Origin: Planctomycetaceae bacterium
GTDB lineage: Bacteria; Planctomycetota; Planctomycetia; Planctomycetales; Planctomycetaceae
DNA length: 5,435 nt
NCBI GenBank assembly: GCA_016765335.1
Contig: JAESQE010000117.1
Coordinates: 1,335 to 6,769 of the forward strand
Reading direction: 5' to 3'
Part shown: positions 1-5,435 of the stretch, piece after piece
Numbering within the stretch: position 1 is the stretch's first letter
How the letters are laid out: every line of letters begins with the position of its first letter
Notes under the pieces: generated by a model
Seen by the model: only the letters and a program-made list of their open reading frames with translations
Database searches by the model: none
What the model was told of the DNA's origin: nothing
Made by a program: the position numbers and the translations under genes

Positions 1-402
1 GTCTAGGCTCTGCTTATCTTTCGCCTTGATGAATAAAGCCGCTCCTTCAGTTTTTGCATCAAAGGCAACAGTGATCCCTCCAGATGTTAATTTATTGAAA
101 GCTTCGTCCCACTCCATGCCAAGTTGTGATTCAACATGTTTGAGCACTTGAAAGAACTGAGTAGCCTGCGGCATCTTTAGCATTGCCTGATAGAGATCTT
201 CTTCCTGTAAACTTTTAACCAGAGAATGCCCCATCACACCGGCAAGAATCGCAGGGGGATCAGAGATCTCAGCATACAAAAGAGTTGTTTCGGGCAGCAA
301 TTCGGCAGGGCTGTCCTGGGCGACCGCCAACACAGGCGAGGCAATCAGAATTCCAAAAATCAGAAACAGGCCCAGCCAAGGTGATCGACAGGATGTATAC
401 AT
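1..402 (-). CDS. Exported protein of unknown function, N-terminal part (cut by window edge)
   Basis: An open frame of 134 codons runs from ATG at 402 to the window edge without a stop, so the C-terminus is missing. The N-terminus is a clear signal peptide: a short basic start (Cys-Arg at 5-6), a hydrophobic core of about residues 9-25 (LGLFLIFGILIASPVLA) and a probable cleavage at AVA/QD near residue 28. The mature part begins PAELLPETTLLYAEISDP, the pattern seen at the start of large planctomycete exported proteins that resemble the DUF3352 family; that family link is from memory and uncertain. Residues 48-134 look globular and soluble. An AGGG about 11 nt upstream is a weak Shine-Dalgarno. 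An in-frame ATG at 435 would add 11 residues (MISYPQRETNL) but has no Shine-Dalgarno, so 402 is preferred. No function can be assigned. Confidence 0.85.
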   Translation of the reverse strand, partial: MYTSCRSPWLGLFLIFGILIASPVLAVAQDSPAELLPETTLLYAEISDPPAILAGVMGHSLVKSLQEEDLYQAMLKMPQATQFFQVLKHVESQLGMEWDEAFNKLTSGGITVAFDAKTEGAALFIKAKDKQSLD

Positions 403-623
403 AAGGTTAGTTTCCCTTTGAGGGTAAGAAATCATTTAATTCGTACCATCTACTACTTCAGATCAGCAGGAATGGTTTCATCAAAATTAAACGGTTCTGT
501 GTTTGAGGTGGAAGAAGTTAGTCACAGGTATTCTGATTTGACACCGCGATTACAATCAGAGTCAGTTGCAATCTGAAGCATTGCGACGAATGTACAAACG
601 ACCGTCTGATAAGCGCAGTCGCG
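403..623. other. Intergenic region, probable promoter region of the left-edge gene
   Basis: This stretch lies between the serA terminator and the start of the exported-protein gene, so on the minus strand it should hold that gene's promoter and leader. I see no convincing -35/-10 pair, no RNA gene and no open frame with a ribosome-binding site on either strand. Short near-repeats (AGATTGCAA and TGATTGTAA on the minus strand) are too short to call. Confidence 0.4.
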
Positions 624-660
624 TAAAAAAAGCTCGATCTTCGCAAGAAGATCGAGCTTT
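624..660 (-). terminator. Intrinsic terminator of serA
   Basis: Positions 629-642 and 647-660 form a perfect 14-bp stem (AAAGCTCGATCTTC paired with GAAGATCGAGCTTT) closing a 4-nt loop. Read on the minus strand the stem ends in a run of T (631-625), as in a Rho-independent terminator. It lies about 30 bp past the serA stop codon. On the plus strand only a short T run follows the stem, so it points mainly toward serA. Confidence 0.93.
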
Positions 661-689
661 AGTAGATTAAGATGACTAATAGCATTCCA

Positions 690-2330
690 TTACAGGCCAA
701 GCCAAGGCAGTGGAGCACCGGCTTCAGGGAGCTGTACGATATCAACGCCTGTCACATCCGGGTGGTTGCGGATTTCTTCGAGTACTGCTGCATCTGGTTT
801 GGAATCGAGGTTGATGATTGCGACTGAATCTCCGCCAGGATCGCTTTGTCCACGCCCCAATGCCATGTGGGCAATGTTGAGATTGTTCTTGCCACAAATG
901 GTTCCAATGAAACCAATCAGTCCTGGAACATCGCGGTGTCGGTAGATCAGCATGCAACCATCCATGTAAGCGTCGATTTGGAAGTCATCCATTTGAACCA
1001 TACGCAGGTATTGGTGCCCAAACAGAGTTCCTGCTATTTTCAGCGTTCGATTATCTGTAACAACAGTTGCCACAATCATTGTAGAAAAGTCGCCAGCTTG
1101 TTTTGCTGTCTGCTCGTTGACAGAAACGCCTCGCTCTTCGGAAAGCATATTCGCGTTGACGATATTAATGCGATCACCCAAAGCAGAAGAAAGAAGTCCT
1201 GCGGTGAATGCTGAGGTCAACAAGCGAGTATGCTTGCTGGCTGCGTCACCTTTGTAGCAGATTTCAGCAGATTTGATTCCTTCGCCGTGAGTTTGCTGAG
1301 CCAGCGTGAGGCCAAGTCGGTACGCCAGATCGATATACTTCTTCATGCCTTCCATTTCAGAAGCTGAAACAGGAGCCATGTTGATTGCGTGCCGGACCTC
1401 GTTACGTGTCAGGAATCCAGAAATAATATCACCTGCTTCAACAGCAACCAATTCCTGAGCTTCATCAGTCGATGCACCCAGGTGAGGAGTTGCCAACAGG
1501 CCAGGAAGTTTTGTGAGTCTGTCATCTGCTGGAGGCTCGGATGTGAAGACGTCTAATGCAGCCCCTGCAACATGGCCAGATTCCAATGCATCCGCGAGAT
1601 CGCTTTCATCAATAATGCCACCACGGGCACAGTTAATAATGCGAACACCTTTGGGCATTTTGGCGATGCGTTCTGCGTTGATGACTCCACGAGTTTCGTC
1701 TGTCAGCGGAGTGTGCACTGTTAAGAACTGGCAGTGTGGAATCAAATCGTCGATTTCACGATGAAGTTCGATGCCGTGTTCTTGAGCTCGTTCTGAAGAG
1801 ATGAATGGATCGTAACCCAAAACTCGCATTTCCAGCGCTAAGGCTCGCTGAACAACAGCCAGTCCGACACGTCCCAGCCCGATGACACCGAGTGTTTTTC
1901 CAGCCAGTTGTGTACCAGTGAAAAGTTTACGTTCCCATTTTCCATCTCGCATGCTCGCAGCTGCCGGAGCAATATTGCGAGACAGCGCCATCATCATGCC
2001 AATGGTGTGCTCTGCGGTGCTGACTGTGTTACCACCTGGAGTGTTCATGACAACAATCCCCTGCTTGGTAGCAGAAGGAATGTCAATGTTATCCACGCCA
2101 ACGCCAGCTCGCACAATCGCTTTGAGCCTGGTTTGCCCTTCGAGGACTTCTGCGGTCAGTTGAGTTCCGGAGCGAATGACGATGCCATCAGCTTCCCGTA
2201 ATTCTTCACGAAGTTGCTCAACTGTCAATTTGGGATCGGTTTTGATCACCAATTCGATTTCAGGATTTTCTTCCAGAACTTTTAAACCAGCAGCAGAGAG
2301 ATTGTCAGTAACCAAAACACGCTTCAACAC
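690..2330 (-). CDS. serA: D-3-phosphoglycerate dehydrogenase, type with ASB and ACT domains
   Basis: The enzyme oxidises 3-phosphoglycerate to 3-phosphohydroxypyruvate with NAD+, the first step of serine synthesis, in the cytoplasm. From the GTG at 2330 it is 546 residues, close to the usual 525-530 of the long form. The N-terminal substrate domain carries RAGVGVDNID (about 74-83) and TPGGNTVSTAEHT (97-109). The NAD-binding Rossmann fold has GLGRVG at about 151-156. The catalytic triad is visible: Arg236 in NCARGG, Glu265 in FTSEPP and His283 in TPHLGAST. Residues about 315-450 form the ASB (allosteric substrate-binding) domain, and a C-terminal ACT domain (about 465-535, with DVPGLIGFIG) is the usual serine-sensing site in this family. 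A longer frame begins at TTG 2345, but GGGAG sits 8 nt before the GTG and overlaps that TTG, so the GTG is the better start. It is transcribed alone, with its own terminator. The assignment is firm; feedback inhibition is inferred from family knowledge. Confidence 0.97.
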   Translation of the reverse strand: MLKRVLVTDNLSAAGLKVLEENPEIELVIKTDPKLTVEQLREELREADGIVIRSGTQLTAEVLEGQTRLKAIVRAGVGVDNIDIPSATKQGIVVMNTPGGNTVSTAEHTIGMMMALSRNIAPAAASMRDGKWERKLFTGTQLAGKTLGVIGLGRVGLAVVQRALALEMRVLGYDPFISSERAQEHGIELHREIDDLIPHCQFLTVHTPLTDETRGVINAERIAKMPKGVRIINCARGGIIDESDLADALESGHVAGAALDVFTSEPPADDRLTKLPGLLATPHLGASTDEAQELVAVEAGDIISGFLTRNEVRHAINMAPVSASEMEGMKKYIDLAYRLGLTLAQQTHGEGIKSAEICYKGDAASKHTRLLTSAFTAGLLSSALGDRINIVNANMLSEERGVSVNEQTAKQAGDFSTMIVATVVTDNRTLKIAGTLFGHQYLRMVQMDDFQIDAYMDGCMLIYRHRDVPGLIGFIGTICGKNNLNIAHMALGRGQSDPGGDSVAIINLDSKPDAAVLEEIRNHPDVTGVDIVQLPEAGAPLPWLGL

Positions 2331-2338
2331 AGGACTTA

Positions 2339-2343
2339 CTCCC
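2339..2343 (-). promoter_or_regulatory. Shine-Dalgarno that sets the serA start
   Basis: On the minus strand GGGAG lies 8 nt upstream of GTG at 2330-2328. The alternative TTG start (2345-2343) shares its last base with this motif and has no Shine-Dalgarno of its own. An in-frame TAA at 2354-2352 rules out any start further upstream. Confidence 0.75.
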
Positions 2344-2350
2344 AATGACC

Positions 2351-2379
2351 ATTATATTTGAATTAGAAATAGATGACTG
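2351..2379 (-). promoter_or_regulatory. Candidate serA promoter with short leader
   Basis: A perfect TATAAT lies on the minus strand at 2356-2351. With a 17-nt spacer the -35 position (2379-2374) reads CAGTCA, only 3 of 6 matches to TTGACA. Transcription would start near 2344, right at the ribosome-binding site, giving a leader of roughly 14 nt. That would also exclude the upstream TTG as a start. The -10 match is good, but in AT-rich DNA it could be chance. Confidence 0.4.
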
Positions 2380-2443
2380 AATGTAAAAGTACAAACAGTC
2401 GATCAGACTTCAAAAAGGCAGAATTCAAAACCGAGTGAAAACG

Positions 2444-2466
2444 AATGACGCAATACAAACGTCATT
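2444..2466. promoter_or_regulatory. Operator-like inverted repeat upstream of serA
   Basis: AATGACG (2444-2450) and CGTCATT (2460-2466) form a perfect 7-bp inverted repeat with a 9-bp spacer. It lies about 115 bp before the serA start and some 65 bp upstream of the candidate -35. Half-sites one helical turn and a half apart fit a dimeric regulator, but no regulator can be named. It could also be a small hairpin without function. Confidence 0.3.
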
Positions 2467-2513
2467 AATTCGAGGTTTTGTGCCATCTTTCTTACAGAGT
2501 GTGCAACGACTTT

Positions 2514-2549
2514 AGGGAACCTCTATTAATTGAATACCAGAGGTTCTCG
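2514..2549. repeat. 36-bp palindromic repeat related to the element at 5024
   Basis: The left half AGGGAACCTCTATTAATT matches the terminal repeats of the 129-bp element at 5024-5152. The right half, TTGAATACCAGAGGTTCTC (2530-2548), matches the opposite terminus (TTGAATTATTAGAGGTTCCC) with small changes. The unit therefore looks like both ends of the same element joined with no interior. It lies between the terminator of the gene at 2629 and the serA promoter region. Confidence 0.65.
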
Positions 2550-2575
2550 AATACATTTTGGTTATAAAAAAGTTC

Positions 2576-2612
2576 AAAAACCCCCTCTAACTCCCCCTTC
2601 GTAAGGGGGGAG
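2576..2612 (-). terminator. C/G-rich hairpin, probable terminator of the gene at 2629-3087
   Basis: Reading on the minus strand from 16 bp past the stop codon, CTCCCCCCTT (2612-2603) pairs with AAGGGGGAG (2599-2591) around a 3-nt loop, with one extra C on the 5' side. TTAGAGGGGG and then TTTTT (2580-2576) follow. The second G5 block (2585-2581) could pair with the same C run, which would place a stem directly against the U tract. Similar CCCCCTCTAACTCCCCC units are scattered repeats in several bacterial genomes, so this may be a repeat acting as a terminator. Confidence 0.6.
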
Positions 2613-2628
2613 AACCAATTATTAGAAG

Positions 2629-3087
2629 TTAGTCCTCTTCCTCTTCTTCGTCAGAGTCTTCATCGTCGTTGTCTTTATCCTCTGCTTCTTCATTGTCTTC
2701 AGCATCACCCTTTGCTGGTTTTTTCTTGCTTTCTTCGTCGTCTTCTTCAACAACGCTAGCTGTAGACGCTTCGCCAGAAACCAGTTCTTTTACAGGCTGA
2801 AGGAAATAAGTTCTTTTCCCCTTAGCAAGTAGTTGCGCTAGCTTTTCTTCAGCTTCAGCTCTCTGATCGTACGGAAACCGGGTTTCTTCTCGAAGAGTCG
2901 CTGTGTAAATCACCCAAACAAGACGTTTCCTCTCTGGAATTGCATCTTTCACCCGTCGAGTAGCTCGCTTTTTGGCGGCTTTCTTCTTCTTGACCTTCTT
3001 TTTTGGGGATTCCTCTTCGATCCCCGCAGCTTCAGCGGCTTCTGCTTGTCTTCTTAACTCCAGTCGACTGGAAGTTTTGCGAGGCAT
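2629..3087 (-). CDS. Small protein with basic N-terminus, conserved-looking core and acidic C-terminus
   Basis: The 152-residue product has three zones. Residues 1-55 are rich in Lys, Arg and Ala, with the stretch KKKVKKKKAAKKRATRR at about 29-45, like histone H1 or nucleoid-protein tails. Residues about 54-105 look like a folded core (RLVWVIYTATLREETRFPYDQ, then EAEEKLAQLLAKGKRTYFLQPVK split by charged helices). Residues 114-152 are almost all Glu, Asp and Lys and end in EEEEED. No signal peptide or membrane segment is present, so it should be cytoplasmic. The ATG at 3087 is preceded by AGGTG with 7 nt spacing. I associate the SSRLELRRQAEAAEA opening and the FPYDQRAEAEEKL core with an uncharacterised planctomycete family, from memory. 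Nucleic-acid binding by the head is a plausible inference, not shown. It is divergent from the BON gene and codirectional with serA, but its own terminator separates it from serA. Confidence 0.85.
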   Translation of the reverse strand: MPRKTSSRLELRRQAEAAEAAGIEEESPKKKVKKKKAAKKRATRRVKDAIPERKRLVWVIYTATLREETRFPYDQRAEAEEKLAQLLAKGKRTYFLQPVKELVSGEASTASVVEEDDEESKKKPAKGDAEDNEEAEDKDNDDEDSDEEEEED

Positions 3088-3570
3088 TCTACTTCACCTT
3101 TACAACGCGTTGCGTATTTTGAGCCTGTTATAAACATTTAACGTCTGATGGCAGACGTTTTATTGATCTGTTCATTTATCTGATTCGATGGAGGTCAGCA
3201 GAATTCTTGTAAGGATTCTGATTTCCCAGCAATACCGTATTATTGAGACAGGTGAGTGCACCGAGCAGATTCGATGAGAACACGAAATCCCCAAAATGTG
3301 CACAAATGACCCCCTGCTTCTCGGCCTTTTTTTGCTTCTAGTGCGGAGGATAGCTATTTTGGCGACCTGACGCCACTGATTCGCACTGGTCAGTGACTCG
3401 AATGTCATGAATTCCTATTGATTTCGTCTGGAGAATCTCTTTTTGCAGTACTTTGGTATGTGGTCAGGTGTATCGGCTTGTTGGTTTTTACGAAATAAAT
3501 TGGGCACTCATCGATTTTTCTGCCGAAATAATCAGAATAATTTGTCTAAACGGACCAGTACGACCGATCA
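3088..3570. other. Intergenic region without convincing genes
   Basis: This is the left part of a 760-bp gap between divergent genes. It should contain the minus-strand promoter of the gene at 2629-3087, but no clear -35/-10 pair stands out. A perfect 8-bp hairpin lies at 3140-3147/3152-3159 (AACGTCTG/CAGACGTT, loop ATGG), in the leader or promoter of that gene. A weaker one is at 3374-3379/3390-3395 (CACTGA/TCAGTG). A minus-strand frame of 78 codons (3172-3408) is very basic, has no recognisable motif and is not called as a gene. Confidence 0.5.
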
Positions 3571-3713
3571 ATAGAACCAGCGACACCATTGTGTGAGTTC
3601 TATGTTGAGTCTCGCACATTAATTTTGGGGTCACTAAAAACTCTGTCGGGCAGGACGCCTGACAACTTCGTCGTCGTGTTTTTCAGGACGAAATCAACGA
3701 TGACGAATTTTTT
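3571..3713 (+). ncRNA. Candidate structured RNA: three hairpins and a U6 tract
   Basis: Three stems follow in series. Hairpin A: ATAGAAC (3571-3577) with GTTCTAT (3597-3603), with an inner ACAC/GTGT around CATT. Hairpin B: GTCGGGC (3645-3651) with GCCTGAC (3657-3663), one G-U pair, loop AGGAC. Hairpin C: TTCGTCGTCG (3667-3676) with CGATGACGAA (3698-3707), one G-U pair, then a small internal loop and TTTC/GAAA closing a second AGGAC loop. TTTTTT (3708-3713) comes straight after hairpin C, as in an intrinsic terminator. No plus-strand gene lies upstream, so the terminator implies a transcript that starts within the gap. No promoter was recognised. It could be a small RNA, an attenuator in a long leader of the BON gene, or chance structure. 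Confidence 0.35.
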
Positions 3714-3718
3714 CTGAT

Positions 3719-3748
3719 TTTGAAGTCCAACCGTTTGGGACTTATAAG
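3719..3748 (+). promoter_or_regulatory. Candidate promoter of the twin-BON gene
   Basis: TTGAAG (3719-3724) and TATAAG (3743-3748), 18 nt apart, match the housekeeping consensus at 4 and 5 of 6 positions. The -10 lies inside a perfect 12-bp palindrome, GACTTATAAGTC (3739-3750), which could be an operator. Transcription would start near 3755 and give a leader of about 90 nt. Confidence 0.4.
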
Positions 3749-3775
3749 TCAGGCAAGCATCATTCAATTTCGACT

Positions 3776-3837
3776 TTCCCACACGGAGTGGGAAGTAGCA
3801 GCTCCCCTTAGGGAGTCAGGCATTAAGACACGGAGGT
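3776..3837 (+). promoter_or_regulatory. Twin-BON gene leader with two CsrA-like GGA sites, one over the ribosome-binding site
   Basis: A 7-bp hairpin, TTCCCAC/GTGGGAA (3776-3782/3788-3794), shows ACGGA in its 5-nt loop. A second small hairpin follows (CTCCC/GGGAG, 3802-3806/3811-3815, loop CTTA). The Shine-Dalgarno GGAGGT (3832-3837) is 9 nt from the ATG and is part of ACACGGAGGT (3828-3837), which fits the CsrA consensus ACANGGANGU at every fixed position. A looped GGA upstream plus a GGA site over the Shine-Dalgarno is the arrangement known from CsrA-repressed leaders such as E. coli glgC. The ribosome-binding site itself is certain; CsrA control is inference. Confidence 0.45.
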
Positions 3838-3846
3838 ATCAACCCC

Positions 3847-4935
<1,089 letters not shown>

Positions 4936-4987
4936 TCTCAGCACCTTTTGAAGTGCCGAAGTGATATTCTTGAAATTGAATGATGCA

Positions 4988-5022
4988 GCACCTGCGACCT
5001 CAGCGTCGCAGGTGCTTTTTTT
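4988..5022 (+). terminator. Intrinsic terminator of the twin-BON gene
   Basis: GCACCTGCGAC (4988-4998) pairs perfectly with GTCGCAGGTGC (5005-5015) around the loop CTCAGC, and TTTTTTT (5016-5022) follows. It lies about 50 bp after the stop codon. No T tract follows on the other strand, so it acts on the plus strand. Confidence 0.95.
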
Positions 5023-5023
5023 A

Positions 5024-5152
5024 AGGGCACCTCTATTAATTCAAAGGGGGCACAGACATTCGGTGTCTGTTTCGTTTGAGCAGGCTTTAATTTAAGGCAG
5101 ACAAGAATGTCTACCCGCTCGCAATCTCTTTTTGAATTATTAGAGGTTCCCT
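5024..5152. mobile_element. 129-bp MITE-like element with 22-bp terminal inverted repeats
   Basis: The ends, 5024-5045 and 5131-5152, are inverted repeats matching at 20 of 22 positions (AGGG, C or A, ACCTCTA, T or A, TAATTCAAA). TTA directly flanks both sides (5021-5023 and 5153-5155) and could be a target duplication. Inside are two hairpins built on the same word: ACAGACA/TGTCTGT (5052-5058/5064-5070) and AGACA/TGTCT (5099-5103/5108-5112). They can also pair with each other (AGACATTC 5054-5061 with GAATGTCT 5105-5112), so the whole unit can fold as one long hairpin or a cross-shaped structure. It encodes nothing credible. A transposase elsewhere would have to move it. It starts right at the end of the twin-BON terminator. 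Confidence 0.6.
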
Positions 5153-5371
5153 TTAAGTAGAAAGGGCATCTTTCAAGGTTGGCACAGAGCGAAACATCCG
5201 GAATTTTTGTTATTAACGGAAAAATCGGAATATTTTCACAAGCTAGCCATGAGTGACGTTCGATAAAAGAAGTAAGGATCACGTTAAGTACGTTTTCCAG
5301 GACAAAGCAGTTGGCTTGTCCGAACAGTGATATTCATCAAGTGACCATGGATTGGTCGTCAGCAATAATAT
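5153..5371. other. Intergenic region upstream of the right-edge gene
   Basis: This region should hold the promoter of the gene starting at 5418. TTGGCA occurs at about 5175-5180, but no good -10 lies at the right distance. Small hairpins are GGACAA/TTGTCC (5300-5305/5316-5321) and GACCA/TGGTC (5343-5347/5353-5357, loop TGGAT). A minus-strand frame crossing this area is not supported as a gene. Confidence 0.4.
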
Positions 5372-5393
5372 CGATTAACCAACAAGTTAATCG
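5372..5393. promoter_or_regulatory. Perfect inverted repeat before the right-edge gene
   Basis: CGATTAAC (5372-5379) and GTTAATCG (5386-5393) are perfect inverted copies with the 6-nt spacer CAACAA. The repeat ends 12 nt before the Shine-Dalgarno at 5406. It could be a repressor operator or, in RNA, a hairpin close to the ribosome-binding site. No regulator can be named. Confidence 0.4.
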
Positions 5394-5417
5394 CCCCAGG
5401 GATTCGGAGACTTGAAA

Positions 5418-5435
5418 ATGATCAACTGGCGACAC
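5418..5435 (+). CDS. Start of an unidentified gene (six codons, cut by window edge)
   Basis: ATG at 5418 opens a frame reading MINWRH up to the window end. GGAGA at 5406-5410 is 7 nt upstream, an ideal Shine-Dalgarno arrangement and the main reason for the call. Six residues give no hint of function. A separate inverted repeat sits just upstream. Confidence 0.6.

Noticed and set aside
742..957. Minus-strand 71-codon frame inside serA
   Set aside because: It overlaps the ACT-domain coding region in another frame, and its His/Arg/Ser-rich product looks like an out-of-frame translation.
846..2361. Several plus-strand open frames of 60-120 codons opposite serA
   Set aside because: They are antisense shadows of a firmly identified gene, with no recognisable motifs and no supporting ribosome-binding sites seen.
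2632..2760. CTTCCTCTTCTTCG-type low-complexity DNA as a simple repeat
   Set aside because: It is explained by the Glu/Asp-rich codons of the acidic tail of the minus-strand gene.
3140..3159. Perfect 8-bp hairpin as a plus-strand terminator
   Set aside because: The following T run is short and broken (TTTTATTG is partly in the stem), and no plus-strand transcript is expected to arrive there.
3172..3408. Minus-strand 78-codon frame in the large gap
   Set aside because: AGGA lies 4 nt before the ATG, but the product is a basic, motif-free sequence with frequent Arg, Ile and Ser. It could be a decayed gene, but nothing positive supports it.
3600..3782. Minus-strand 60-codon frame
   Set aside because: It starts at GTG without a Shine-Dalgarno and runs antisense through the hairpins and promoter candidate of the plus-strand leader.
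3088..3846. tRNA, rRNA fragment or CRISPR array in the large gap
   Set aside because: No cloverleaf-like arms, no conserved rRNA words and no regularly spaced direct repeats were seen.
4938..5282. Minus-strand 114-codon frame
   Set aside because: It reads through the twin-BON terminator and the whole palindromic element, and has no recognisable features; a chance frame is the simplest explanation.

Overview
The window looks like chromosomal DNA from a planctomycete (order Planctomycetales, Gimesia-like in feel). This is an inference from moderate GC content, long intergenic gaps with single-gene transcription units, a secreted twin-BON protein with an aromatic C-terminus, and a Lys-rich/acid-tailed small protein of a type I associate with that group. 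No rRNA, tRNA, CRISPR array or transposase gene is visible.

Layout, left to right. (1) Positions 1-402, minus strand: the N-terminal 134 codons of an exported protein, cut by the window edge. (2) Positions 403-689: a gap that holds a very clean intrinsic terminator for serA. (3) Positions 690-2330, minus: serA, a full-length D-3-phosphoglycerate dehydrogenase with an ACT domain; Shine-Dalgarno placement puts its start at a GTG, five codons inside the longest frame. (4) Positions 2331-2628: serA promoter candidate, an operator-like inverted repeat, a 36-bp palindromic repeat, and a C/G-rich hairpin that probably terminates the next gene. (5) Positions 2629-3087, minus: a small protein with a basic head, conserved-looking core and acidic tail. 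(6) Positions 3088-3846: a 760-bp gap between divergent genes. Its right half is densely structured: three hairpins ending in a U6 tract (3571-3713), then a promoter candidate and a short leader whose hairpin loop and ribosome-binding site both carry CsrA-like ANGGA motifs. (7) Positions 3847-4935, plus: a secreted protein with two BON domains, followed by a strong terminator. (8) Positions 5024-5152: a 129-bp element with 22-bp terminal inverted repeats, related to the 36-bp palindrome at 2514. (9) Positions 5372-5435: an inverted repeat, a Shine-Dalgarno and the first six codons of a plus-strand gene.

The genes do not form an operon. Each complete gene has its own ribosome-binding site and a terminator or terminator-like hairpin downstream. 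serA is primary metabolism (serine synthesis); the BON protein and the left-edge protein are envelope or exported proteins. The two parts most worth a second look are the structured GGA-loop region in front of the BON gene and the pair of related palindromic/MITE-like repeats.
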